Of a stretch of 64,000 bases of DNA, positions 19,669 through 29,344 are shown piece by piece. The stretch lies in NCBI GenBank assembly GCA_030448125.1, contig JAUJNO010000001.1, forward strand, positions 104,122-168,121, in the 5' to 3' direction. Position 1 is the first letter of the stretch. Each line of letters starts with the position of its first letter. The notes beneath the pieces are model-generated. The model was not told the DNA's origin. It searched no databases and saw nothing but the letters and a program-made list of their open reading frames with translations. Origin of the DNA: Rubrobacteraceae bacterium. GTDB taxonomy: Bacteria > Actinomycetota > Rubrobacteria > Rubrobacterales > Rubrobacteraceae. The position numbers were made by a program, and so were the translations under genes.

Positions 19669-20508
19669 CTAACGTCCTTCCTTCGCGGCGGTCTCCCGGT
19701 AGTCCTCGCCCTCTAGTTGGATCCACTCGCACATCGCGATGATCCGGCTGGCCGTCCTCTCGCCGAGCTGCTCGGCGAGGTCCTTGGGCCCTATGTTCGA
19801 GGTGAAGAGGGTCGGCAGGGCCTCCCGATAACGGTAGTTGACTATGACGAAGATGCGCTCCCGTACCCACTCGGTGGGCCGCTCGCTCCCGAGATCGTCC
19901 AGGACCAGGAAGTCCGCGTTCTGGACAGCGTCCATCCACTCGTCGAGGTTGCGGCCCGGCTTGTTGTAGGTCTCGCGCAGGTTGTCCAACAGCTCCGGTA
20001 CGGTCACGAAAAGGGAGGGAATCCTCTTCCTGCGGATCAGCTCGTTCATCACCGCGACCGCGAGGTGGGTCTTCCCTGTTCCTACCCCGCCGCAGAAATA
20101 GAGTCCCCTACCCGCCTCCCGGTTCTCCTCCCAGTTTTCGAGATACCCATCCACCTTTACGCGGGCCAGTCCCGCAGCGTTGCTAATGGTGGGCCTGAAA
20201 TTGGCGATGGTGTAGCCCTTCATGCGCTTGGAGAGCCCGCTGCGCTCCCGCAAGGCCGTCACCCGGGCGTCACGGCGCATCAACTCCCACTCGCGCCGCT
20301 CGTTCTTCTTCTCGCACTCGGGCGTGCAGGGATGGTAATACCACTCGCCGGACTTCCCGTACTTGCGCTGCAGGGCGGGAGGGAACTCGAAGAACTCGGC
20401 CGCGAGCTCCCGGCCGCAGTGCGTGCAGATCTGGTCGTCCAGCCTCAGAGCCGGGCCGGCCGACGAAGACCCCGACGAGACCCCCCTATTCGCCGAAGAG
20501 CCACTCAT
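19669..20508 (-). CDS. DnaC/DnaI-type helicase-loader AAA+ ATPase
   Basis: CxxC zinc region, GLYFCGGVGTGKTHLAVAV Walker A, FLVLDDLGSE Walker B, LFTSNI sensor. Confidence 0.88.
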   Translation of the reverse strand: MSGSSANRGVSSGSSSAGPALRLDDQICTHCGRELAAEFFEFPPALQRKYGKSGEWYYHPCTPECEKKNERREWELMRRDARVTALRERSGLSKRMKGYTIANFRPTISNAAGLARVKVDGYLENWEENREAGRGLYFCGGVGTGKTHLAVAVMNELIRRKRIPSLFVTVPELLDNLRETYNKPGRNLDEWMDAVQNADFLVLDDLGSERPTEWVRERIFVIVNYRYREALPTLFTSNIGPKDLAEQLGERTASRIIAMCEWIQLEGEDYRETAAKEGR

Positions 20509-21244
20509 AGCCCTCCCGGCGTCGGGCAGCAGACCGTCGATCCGCTCCATCACTCACCCCCTCTCCTGGTTTCGGTTCCCCGATCTTCAACGCTCCACCC
20601 CGCACGGCGCCGCTCTGCTCAACGAGCCTCAAGCGCCGATCCTTCTCGAAACGCTCCACGTCAGCGACGGTCTTTACCCCCCGCTGGACCCAGTTCTCCA
20701 GGATGCTCCTTACGTACCCCACCCGCCGCGCGTCCCGCTCGCTGGCTATTTTGAGCGCCTCCAGCACCACCGCAGTCTCGAGCCCGTCCCGCTCGCAGTA
20801 CCCGTTCAAAAACTCCAGTATGTGCGGTGCCGGCAGGCTTCCCATAAAGCGGAAGTAATCGTCCGGCGAGACCCCCTCCGGCTCCGCCCTGACCACCTCG
20901 ATCTCCCGGAGAGGAACCTCCTCTCGCCGGGCTTCGCCGAGCTCGACGACCCTGCCGGCTACCGGCGGATGTCCTAGAACCTCGACCCATCCCTCCCGCT
21001 CCACCGCGAACCCATGCTCGACCAGGATGCGCAAAGAGTCCTCGACACTCTCCGGGGTGGACCGCAGAAGCTCGGCCAGCTCCTCGACCTCGACGCAGTC
21101 CTGGCCGACATCGGGGAGGATGCGGAGCAGCTCGTACAGGGCCACCGCCTCGGCGCCGAGGTGGGGCATCCAGCGGACGTAGAGGCGCGCCCTCGCGCCC
21201 CGCTCCCGTTTCTCCCCTGGAGGTGTAAGCCGAACCTGCTCCAT
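20486..21244 (-). CDS. DnaD-like primosomal/replication initiation protein
   Basis: Winged-helix-like N-terminus and DnaD-type C-terminal signature RRVGYVRSILENWVQRGVKTVADV. Confidence 0.75.
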   Translation of the reverse strand: MEQVRLTPPGEKRERGARARLYVRWMPHLGAEAVALYELLRILPDVGQDCVEVEELAELLRSTPESVEDSLRILVEHGFAVEREGWVEVLGHPPVAGRVVELGEARREEVPLREIEVVRAEPEGVSPDDYFRFMGSLPAPHILEFLNGYCERDGLETAVVLEALKIASERDARRVGYVRSILENWVQRGVKTVADVERFEKDRRLRLVEQSGAVRGGALKIGEPKPGEGVSDGADRRSAARRREGYEWLFGE

Positions 21245-21481
21245 ACTGCGGCCAGTATAGCGGTCCCGGCCCCAGCCCTCTACACCCAATCGCCTCTTCG
21301 GCCTTAAAGAAGCGACGTGAAAAGCACACGCGTCACCGGGTTAGAAAACCCTGCTAACCATCTCTCAGGCACGAAATCGTGCATCGCACCCGGCGGTTAT
21401 CGCGTTCGCAACGATTAGGCCGCTGCCAGCCGGCGTGCCTTTGGAACTGTACCTGCGGAGCACTAGTATAATCCCCGATCT

Positions 21482-22912
21482 ATGGGGCCCTTCGTATTCG
21501 AGCGCACTCTGCCGGGAACCAACGAGGTCTTCGGGCCCGACGGCGTGCCACGCCCTGTCTACGACGCGGTCTTCGAAGAGCTAGAGAAGACCGGCCCCGA
21601 GCGCTGGGTAGAGAACCTCCGTCGCGCGTACGGTCTCCTCCTGAACGAGCAGTACGCCTTCGGCATCCGGGAGGGCGATAAGACCCACCCGACCGACTGG
21701 TTCCCCCGCGTCGTGCCCGCCGCCGACTGGGAGCGCCTGAGCAAGGGCGTAGCCCAGAGGATGCAGGCCGTCAACGAGTTTCTGCGCAGGCTCGAGTCCG
21801 GTACCCAGGAGGTCGTGCCGGAGGAGGTCATAGAGACGAGCATCCTCTACGACCCCACCCTTCCGAACCACTTCGGGGAGGTGCCGGTGCGGCAGGTAGC
21901 CTTCGATGTCGTGGCGGTCGAGAGTAGGCATAGCGGCCAGACCGGCGGCTGGGAGTACCTCGTCCTCGAGGAGAACGCCAAGATGCCCGTGGGGCTCGCC
22001 GCCATGACCCGGCGCCGCGGGATGAGCCGGGAGGTCTTCTTCCCCGGCTCGCTCTCCGGGTTGCCGGTTCGCTCTCTGGACGGCTGGCTCGGGCGCCTGG
22101 GCGATTCCTTGCGGGCGGCGTCGCCGAAAGGGCTCGAGGCCACGCTCGCGGTCGTGTCCAGCGGCCCCGGCGATCAGTTCTACCTCGATCACCACATCTA
22201 CGCGGAGGAGATGGGTGCGATCCTGGCGGAGACCAAGGACCTGACGTTCGACCGGGACGGGTACCTCGTACACGAGCCGACGGGGCGCAGGATAGACGTC
22301 GTCTACGAGCGGGTAGACGAGGACACGTTGTATGCGGAGCTGCCGGAGTTGATCGACTGTCACCTAGAGGGAAAGGTTCACGTCCTCTTCGCCCCGAACT
22401 CGGAGGTGGTGGACGACAAGGGAGTAGAGGCGTTCGTGCCGGAGATGATCCGGACTTATCTCGGCGAAGATCCGCTGATACAGAACGCCAGGACGTGGTC
22501 GCTCGCGGTCCCGGAGGACCGCCGGTACGTGATGGAGCACTTCGGGGAGCTCGTGGTCAAGAGCCGGGGCGGATACGGGGGCAAAGAGGTCATGATCGGG
22601 CCGGAGGAGTCCGGGGAGTCCGTCGAGCGGTTCCGCCGGATGGTCGAGCGCAACCCGGTCGAGTACATCGCGCAGGAGACGATCGACTTCTCCACCCACG
22701 TGCTCTGCGAGGCCGACGCGGCGAACGGCGGCTTCGCCCTCAGGGACTCCTACGCCGACTACCGGGTGCTCGCGCTGGCGCCGGACCCGACGGACCCGAG
22801 CGTGGTAGAGATCGTACCCGGCGCTCTGGCGCGCGTGGCCGCCCCGGGCAGCCACCTGACCAACATATCCAGCGGCGGCAAGATGAAGGACACCTGGGTC
22901 CTGGAACGGTGA
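21482..22912 (+). CDS. Circularly permuted ATP-grasp protein (DUF404/DUF407 type)
   Basis: 476 aa; YDPTLPNHFGEVPVRQVAFDVV, LVLEENAKMPVGLAAM, VVKSRGGYGGKEVMIGP. Confidence 0.75.
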   Translation: MGPFVFERTLPGTNEVFGPDGVPRPVYDAVFEELEKTGPERWVENLRRAYGLLLNEQYAFGIREGDKTHPTDWFPRVVPAADWERLSKGVAQRMQAVNEFLRRLESGTQEVVPEEVIETSILYDPTLPNHFGEVPVRQVAFDVVAVESRHSGQTGGWEYLVLEENAKMPVGLAAMTRRRGMSREVFFPGSLSGLPVRSLDGWLGRLGDSLRAASPKGLEATLAVVSSGPGDQFYLDHHIYAEEMGAILAETKDLTFDRDGYLVHEPTGRRIDVVYERVDEDTLYAELPELIDCHLEGKVHVLFAPNSEVVDDKGVEAFVPEMIRTYLGEDPLIQNARTWSLAVPEDRRYVMEHFGELVVKSRGGYGGKEVMIGPEESGESVERFRRMVERNPVEYIAQETIDFSTHVLCEADAANGGFALRDSYADYRVLALAPDPTDPSVVEIVPGALARVAAPGSHLTNISSGGKMKDTWVLER

Positions 22913-23882
22913 ACTACGGGGCTTTATCTCCGAGGCATTCTGGCTCACCTGGCGCAACCGCTTTCTGTGGATCTTCGGGGTCTTTCTCGGCGGCGGCCAG
23001 GTCTTCAACCTGCTTCAGAACGCGAACAATCTGGGCAGTCAAAGAAACGCTTCCTTTCTAGGAGACGATGCGGCCCTCTACGTCTTCGAGGCGAGGCAAC
23101 TCGTCCTCGACAACCTCATCCTTTTCCTGGGGCTGGCGGCCGCGCTCGTGCTGGCCGGCATCTTCCTGTTTGACCGCTCAAGGGGCGCTCATCGACGGCG
23201 TAGCCGCGCGGCACTGGGGTGAGGAGCGGACGCTTCTCCTCGTCTTTCCGGGCCGGGCTCTCGAACTTCTGGCGGGTGCTGGGGTTCTCCGCCCTGTTGG
23301 TCCTTATCAGCATCGGCATCGGACTTCTTGTCATCTTGCCGACGATATTTCTTCTCGTCGGCACCCTCTCCGCGACGACCACTCTATTCGCAAACCGCTT
23401 TAGTCGGATTCCTCGACGGCTCGGATTCCGATCTTCATCCTGGTCGTTCTGCTAATAGTCGGCGTGTTCTTCTTGATCTCCATCCCCCTCGGTATCATCG
23501 TGGCTTTGGGGATGCGGGCTCTCGTGCTGGACCGTGAGGGCGTCTTCGGCTCGTTCGGGAGCGGTTACGACCTCTTCGTTCGGAACCTCGGCCGGAGCTT
23601 GCTCGTCTGGCTCGTCGGCTTCACTCTCTCGCTCGGGGTCGGGCTCGCGCTGCTTATCGTGGCCCTGATCGTCGGCCTCGTCCTCGCCGCCCCCGCCGCG
23701 GCCCTGTCCTTCGCGGGCCTCGGCACCGCGAGCGTCGTCGCGGGGGTATTGGCCGTCGTCGTTCTGCTGATCCTCTTCGTCGTCGCCTCGGCCGCCGTGG
23801 CACCTTCAATCACGCCTACTGGACGCTAGCCTACCTGCGGCTCGTCATCCCACCCGAAGGAGCCGCCGGTCTAGAAGCGTAG
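22909..23882 (+). pseudogene. Multi-pass membrane protein broken by at least five frameshifts
   Basis: Hydrophobic segments scattered over all three frames: FISEAFWLTWRNRFLWIFG, LSNFWRVLGFSALLVLISIGIGLLV, IFILVVLLIVGVFFLISIPLG, TFNHAYWTLAYLRLV. Confidence 0.75.
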
Positions 23883-23958
23883 CTACGGGCCAGGACTGCC
23901 CAGAGGCGGTAAGATGCAGGGCGTTGTGGTACCTCTCTAAGTAGGAAGGATCTCGAAC

Positions 23959-24704
23959 ATGGCAAAGCTAGAAGGCAAGGTCGCGGTTATCACGGGCGCG
24001 TCCAGCGGCATCGGCGAGGCGACGGCGGAGGCCCTGGCCGCGGAGGGGGCCTCGGTCGTGGTCGCGGCGAGAAGGGAGGAGCGGCTCTCCGACCTCATCG
24101 AACGGATAAACGGCAAGAACGGGGGCAAGGCGCTCTCCGTCGAGTGCGACGTGACCGACGAGGAGCAGGCGTACGCCCTGATCCGCAAAGCCAAAGACGA
24201 TCTCGGGCGGGTGGATGTCCTCGTCAACAACGCCGGCGTTATGCAGCTCTCCAAGATCGAGAAAGGTCTCTCCGACGAGTGGCGCCGGATGTTCGACGTG
24301 AACGTACTAGGCCTCCTCTACGCAACCGAGGCCGCCGTACAGGTGATGAAGGAGCAGGGCTCGGGACACCTGGTAAACGTCAGCAGCGTGGCCGGGCGCA
24401 AGAGCGGCCCCTTGCGGGGAGCCTCTCCGGGACGAAGTTCGCCGTCAACGCCATCTCTGAAGCCCTGCGCCAGGAGCTCCTCGAGGACAACATCCGGGTG
24501 ACGATGGTCGAGCCGGGAGCCGTCGAGACCGAGCTCACCAGCCACATAACCGACGAGGAAGCCCAGGAAGGTATAAGCGCCCTCTACGAGCTGGACATAC
24601 TCCAGCCCGAAGACATAGCGGCAGCCATCGCCTACTGCGTAGTCCAGCCCGAGCGGGTGAGCGTCAACGAGATCCTCATCCGCCCCACGCAACAGGCGAA
24701 TTAA
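23959..24704 (+). pseudogene. Short-chain dehydrogenase/reductase with frameshift in the catalytic Tyr codon
   Basis: GASSGIGEATAEAL and NNAGV in ORF 23959..24501; SGTKFAVNAISEALRQE...IRPTQQAN in ORF 24144..24704. Confidence 0.88.
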
Positions 24705-24705
24705 G

Positions 24706-25038
24706 CTAGATCGGGTTGCCTCCCGAAGCGGCGACGATGCCTACAACGGACAGAGACATGACCGTCAAGCCGAGCAAGAAGACGGCAACTTTTAGCCATA
24801 TTTTGGTCCTTCTTAGGCGGTCCGGTAAGCTAAAGAAGGCTGCGAGCCCGAACTGCATCAATACCAAGACGATTGGGGTCACTTTCCCCCAAAAGCGGCC
24901 CCCCACCACGAGACCGAAGACGCCCGATGCTACCCCTACACAACCCCAAAGACCAGAAGCGTCGAGAGGAAAGGCCACCCAGGCTGCCGCGGAGCCGCCC
25001 ACAGAAAGACCCTTGACAACACATGCCTCATGAGTCAC
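24706..25038 (-). CDS. Small membrane protein, unknown
   Basis: 110 aa with several hydrophobic segments. Confidence 0.45.
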   Translation of the reverse strand: MTHEACVVKGLSVGGSAAAWVAFPLDASGLWGCVGVASGVFGLVVGGRFWGKVTPIVLVLMQFGLAAFFSLPDRLRRTKIWLKVAVFLLGLTVMSLSVVGIVAASGGNPI

Positions 25039-25182
25039 ATCTCACACCAGCACAAACATGCTGGGCTTTAAAGTTAGTATTTGCTGTGAGGGTATAGTTG
25101 CGTCAACTGTTGACCTGTTGGTGCCGGTCCGGGAATCTGCGGGCAGCGAACCGGTAGCTAACTCAAGTAACGCCTAACCAGC

Positions 25183-25956
25183 TTAATACCTTGGCGAGAG
25201 GAGCACCGGCTCCTTGGCGGCGCCTCGCTCGCCTCTCTCGGCACGCAGGAGCTCGTTTAGCGACTCGACGGCCACCTCCAGCTCCTTACGGCCGGGCTCG
25301 GAGGTGGTGAGGTACTTCTGGATAAAGTTGCCGATGGCGATGGAGACGCGGGTCCGGCCGAGGACGAACCAGGCCTCGCTTATCACGATGAACTGGAGGA
25401 CAGCCCAGGGCGCCCAGTCGATAAAAGGGGTTACGAGTGAGATGGCGACGATGTAGATGAGGATGTTGGTGCCACAGCGGGGATGGAGGCGGCTCATGCC
25501 TTTGGCGCCTTCGAGGGTGACTTCGCCGTATTTCTCGTAGGCGGCTACGGCCTTGTGCTCGGCGCCGTGGTAGCGGCCGATGACGGTGAACTTCATGGCG
25601 GCGAAGAAGAGTAGGAGGATCGGCAGGATGGGGAAGATGGCGAAGAAGGCGAGTATAGCCCCCAAAGGCCCGCCGATGGACTCCGATCCGAAATCCATGA
25701 GTCTCACGATGAGCCAGAGAACCACCATGATGCCGACGAAGGAGACGAGCACCCAGATCGAACCGAGCAGCTGCAGGAGGACCCGGAACCACAGAAAGAC
25801 CGAGCGCACGACAGGCCACTGGGAGATTCGGGCCAAAATCCCTTCGGGCTGCCAGAGCTTGGAAGGGTCTATCCAGACGTAGATCTTGCCGTCCCGCAGC
25901 TCCGCGGAGCTGCTGTAGTTGGGTCCGAAGAAGTCTATGCCGCCGTAGCGGGCCAT
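25183..25956 (-). CDS. DUF1385 (YqhQ-like) membrane protein
   Basis: YHGAEHKAVAAYEKYGEVTLEGAKGMSRLHPRCGTN signature; start within ORF 25183..26142 uncertain. Confidence 0.88.
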   Translation of the reverse strand: MARYGGIDFFGPNYSSSAELRDGKIYVWIDPSKLWQPEGILARISQWPVVRSVFLWFRVLLQLLGSIWVLVSFVGIMVVLWLIVRLMDFGSESIGGPLGAILAFFAIFPILPILLLFFAAMKFTVIGRYHGAEHKAVAAYEKYGEVTLEGAKGMSRLHPRCGTNILIYIVAISLVTPFIDWAPWAVLQFIVISEAWFVLGRTRVSIAIGNFIQKYLTTSEPGRKELEVAVESLNELLRAERGERGAAKEPVLLSPRY

Positions 25957-26189
25957 GCCGCCGAAGAGAAGGCCTCTCTTCCTCCCGATGAACCTCTTGC
26001 GCCAAGACTCTCCTCCGTACGCATTGCACGAGAACCCGAAACCGGATGTTAAACGATAGCACGTCCGGCGTCGGGGAGCGCAACCGGGCGTTTGGCGGAA
26101 ACGTATTAGGAGAATAAATTCGCCAAGAGCCGCCGGGCACAAGGGCCGGGCGACGAGATCGGCGCGGGCAAGCCAGGAAAAGGGGTCTT

Positions 26190-27344
26190 TTGGCCGCTAC
26201 TGCCGGAACACAGAGACGCAACATCTACGTCGGAATCGGGCTGGCCTTCGCGCTCTTTCTCACGGTTTACTTCGTCTATCAGATCCGGGCGATAGTGCTG
26301 GTCTTCCTCTTGACGCTGCTCTTCTCGATCATCATCAGCGGGCCGGTGGACTACCTGCAGCGCAAGGGCGTCGGGCGCGCCTTGGGGACCTTGATCGTTT
26401 TCGGGGGCCTCGCCCTCGTTCTGTTCGTAGCAGGGTACTCGATGGGCTCGGTAGTGGAGAGCCAGGTGCAGGGGTTGGTGGAGAGTGCTCCTACGCTCCT
26501 CTCCGATGCGCAGGACAGCATCGCAGAGTTGCAGAGCGCCCTGGGCCTGGAGAGCGGGTTGCTGCCGGACCCGCAGCAGCTTCTGGATTCGGCTCGCGGC
26601 TTGCTCTCGGGCGGCGCGTTCTCGACGTTCGTGAACGTGGGCGCGAGCGTGGCGAACGTCCTCTCCTTTCTGGTCGTGATCCTGATCGCGACGATCTTTA
26701 CGGTCGCGTGGCCGGCACCTCTGGTTAACGGGTTCGTGGCGCTCTACCCGGCCGGCCGGCGGGAGAGGGTCCGGGAGATCCTCGGCGAGCTGTACAAGAC
26801 CGTCCAGAGGTGGTTTCTGGGGCAGCTTACCTCGATGGCCCTCATCGGCCTGCTCTTCACCGTGGCCTTGTTCTTGATCGGGATACCGTTCGCGCTCCTT
26901 TTGGGAATACTTAGCGGACTTCTGGCTTTTATACCGTTCGTCGGACCGTTTATCTCGATAATCCCGCCGATCCTCCTGGCCCTCGCCCAGGACCCCATAT
27001 TGGCCCTGTGGGTGGTCCTCGCCTACGCCGTGGTGCAGTCCATCGAGGGGAACGTGATCCAGCCGGTGGTGATGAACCGGGCGGTCTCCCTGCACCCGGT
27101 GGTCGTCGTCTTCACGCTCCTGATCATGGGCACGCTCTTCGGGTTCGTCGGCCTCCTGCTGGCGATACCCCTGATCGCCGCGCTCCAGGTCCTCGTGCGC
27201 GAGCTTTGGGTGAAGCGGATGGACTCTTTGGGCACGGACTCGAACCCACCCAGGGAGGAAGCGAAGGACGCCTCGCCCGAATCGCCTAAGCAGAGGGTAG
27301 GCCGGTTGCGGCGAGCCGCGGAAGGCCTCTTCCGTCGCTCTTGA
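26190..27344 (+). CDS. AI-2E/PerM-family transporter
   Basis: Polytopic; GILSGLLAFIPFVGPFIS and EGNVIQPVVMNRAVSLHPVVV. Confidence 0.92.
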   Translation: MAATAGTQRRNIYVGIGLAFALFLTVYFVYQIRAIVLVFLLTLLFSIIISGPVDYLQRKGVGRALGTLIVFGGLALVLFVAGYSMGSVVESQVQGLVESAPTLLSDAQDSIAELQSALGLESGLLPDPQQLLDSARGLLSGGAFSTFVNVGASVANVLSFLVVILIATIFTVAWPAPLVNGFVALYPAGRRERVREILGELYKTVQRWFLGQLTSMALIGLLFTVALFLIGIPFALLLGILSGLLAFIPFVGPFISIIPPILLALAQDPILALWVVLAYAVVQSIEGNVIQPVVMNRAVSLHPVVVVFTLLIMGTLFGFVGLLLAIPLIAALQVLVRELWVKRMDSLGTDSNPPREEAKDASPESPKQRVGRLRRAAEGLFRRS

Positions 27345-28674
27345 GCTCGCGCCCGGCGAGGAAGGTGGTCGAGACCCCACCCCGCCTGAAGTCCTCGTCC
27401 TCCAGGATCGCGAGGTGCAGCGGTAGCGTCGTCTCCAGGCCCGCCACGGCGAACTCGTCTAGCGCCCGCGCCCCGCGCCTCAGAACCGCCTCCCTCGTCC
27501 GCGCGTGGACGATGAGCTTGGCGAGCAGGGAATCGTAGTACGGTGCGACCTTGAAGCCGGCGTAGAGGTGCGAGTCCACCCTCACGCCGGGGCCGCCGGG
27601 CGGGTTGTAGAACTCGATCGGCCCCGTCTGGGGCAGGAAGTTGCGCCGGGGGTCCTCGGCGTTGATCCTGAACTCCATCGCGTGCCCCCGCGAGGACACG
27701 TTCCCCGCGACGGAGAGCCCCTCCCCCGACGCCACCGCAAATTGCTCGGCGACCAGGTCCACGCCCGTCACCATCTCGGTGACGGGATGCTCGACCTGCA
27801 GCCGCGTGTTCATCTCGATGAAGTAGAACTCGCCCCCCACGTAGACGAACTCGACCGTCCCCGCGCCCTCGTAGCCCAAAGAGTCGACGAGCGCCGCGGC
27901 AGCCTCCTTCATGCCTTTCCGGGCCGTCTCGGGCAGCTCCGGGGCCGGGGACTCCTCGATCAGCTTCTGGTAGCGGCGCTGGACGGAACAGTCCCTCTCG
28001 GGGAAGATCGCCATTTTCCCGAACCCGTCGGCCACGACCTGCACCTCGACGTGCCGAAGCTCCTTCATGTAGCGCTCGGCGTACACCGAGCCGTCGCCGA
28101 ACGCCGCCCCGGCCTCCCGGCTCGCCGAGGTGTAGGCTGCCTCGACCTCCTCTTCGGCGCGGACCACGCGCATCCCCTTGCCCCCGCCCCCCGCGCTCGC
28201 CTTTATGACCAACGGGTAGCCGACCTCGGCCCCTATGCGCTTGACCTCCGACGCGCTCCGGCACGGGCCGTCGCTGCCGGGGGTGACGGGTACGCCCACG
28301 GCGGCGGCTACCTGTCGGGCGGAGGCCTTATCACCCATTTGGGCTATCACCGAGGAGGCGGGGCCGAGAAATTTTATGTTGCAAGCCTCGCAGATCTCCG
28401 CGAAACGGGCGTTCTCGGCCAGAAAGCCGTAGCCGGGGTGTATGGCGTCCGCGCCGGAGAGTTCGGCGGCGGCGATGATGGCGGGAATGTTCAGATAGCT
28501 GCTTGCGGCTTGCGGCGGCCCGATGCAGATCGCCTCGTCCGCCAGGAGGCGATGCAGGGAGTCCGCATCGGCGGTCGAGTAGACGGCGACGCTCCTTATA
28601 CCTATCTCTCGACAGGCGCGGATAACGCGGAGAGCCACCTCCCCCCGGTTCGCGACGAGGACTTTGCCGATCAC
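27286..28674 (-). CDS. accC: Acetyl-CoA carboxylase biotin carboxylase subunit
   Basis: KVLVANRGEVALRVIRAC, ASAGGGGKGMR, FIEMNTRLQVEHPVTEMVTG. Confidence 0.96.
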   Translation of the reverse strand: MIGKVLVANRGEVALRVIRACREIGIRSVAVYSTADADSLHRLLADEAICIGPPQAASSYLNIPAIIAAAELSGADAIHPGYGFLAENARFAEICEACNIKFLGPASSVIAQMGDKASARQVAAAVGVPVTPGSDGPCRSASEVKRIGAEVGYPLVIKASAGGGGKGMRVVRAEEEVEAAYTSASREAGAAFGDGSVYAERYMKELRHVEVQVVADGFGKMAIFPERDCSVQRRYQKLIEESPAPELPETARKGMKEAAAALVDSLGYEGAGTVEFVYVGGEFYFIEMNTRLQVEHPVTEMVTGVDLVAEQFAVASGEGLSVAGNVSSRGHAMEFRINAEDPRRNFLPQTGPIEFYNPPGGPGVRVDSHLYAGFKVAPYYDSLLAKLIVHARTREAVLRRGARALDEFAVAGLETTLPLHLAILEDEDFRRGGVSTTFLAGRELKSDGRGLPRLAATGLPSA

Positions 28675-28696
28675 GACCCGGAGACCTTCACCGCGC

Positions 28697-29206
28697 CTAA
28701 CCCTCAGGCCGGATGCGGAAGAGCGGCTGGTCGTACTCCACGCCTTTCGCGTCCTCGACCAGAACCTCCACCACCTCGCCCGAGACGTCCGCGAGGATCT
28801 CGTTCATCAGCTTCATCGCCTCGACGATGCACAGAGCCTGTCCCGCCCCGACGCGATCCCCAACTTCGACGTAAGGCTCCTCCCCCGGCGCCGGCGCCCG
28901 GTAAAACGTCCCCACCACCGGCGAACGCGCCACGTGCATGCCCCCGTTGCGCTCCGCCGGACCCGGCTCTGACACGGCCTCCGCGAGAGGCGCGGTGGTC
29001 TGCGCGATTACCGGCGCGGCAGAGGGCTCGACAGTGGCTCCGGCGGGGCCTTCGATCCTGGCCTTCACGGTGATCTCCAGCTCCCCCTGCCTGACCCGGA
29101 TCTCGCCGACCCCGCTCTCGGCCAGAAGCTCGACAAGCCTCCCGACATCGTCCAGGGGCAACGCCCCCTTCTCGGGCTCCGGCAAAGACTCACCGCCATC
29201 GTTCAT
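28697..29206 (-). CDS. accB: Biotin carboxyl carrier protein of acetyl-CoA carboxylase
   Basis: SPVVGTFYRAPAPG and biotinylation motif IVEAMKLMNEI. Confidence 0.95.
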   Translation of the reverse strand: MNDGGESLPEPEKGALPLDDVGRLVELLAESGVGEIRVRQGELEITVKARIEGPAGATVEPSAAPVIAQTTAPLAEAVSEPGPAERNGGMHVARSPVVGTFYRAPAPGEEPYVEVGDRVGAGQALCIVEAMKLMNEILADVSGEVVEVLVEDAKGVEYDQPLFRIRPEG

Positions 29207-29344
29207 CGTACGCTCTCCTTCGACATAGGCCCGGATTGTACACTTATGGAAGGCTGTTAGGGGACCCGTAAGGGCGCCGTGGGAAAAGCCGCCCGGACGT
29301 GTAGAATCCTTTCGTACTATGTTCGTTACGATCTTCCAGAACCA

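Noticed and set aside
17491-21244. Calling the replication block a prophage
   Set aside because: No integrase, terminase, portal, capsid or attachment sites in the window; kept as a hypothesis only
27505-29073. 522-aa plus-strand ORF across accC/accB
   Set aside because: Antisense shadow of clear biotin carboxylase and BCCP genes
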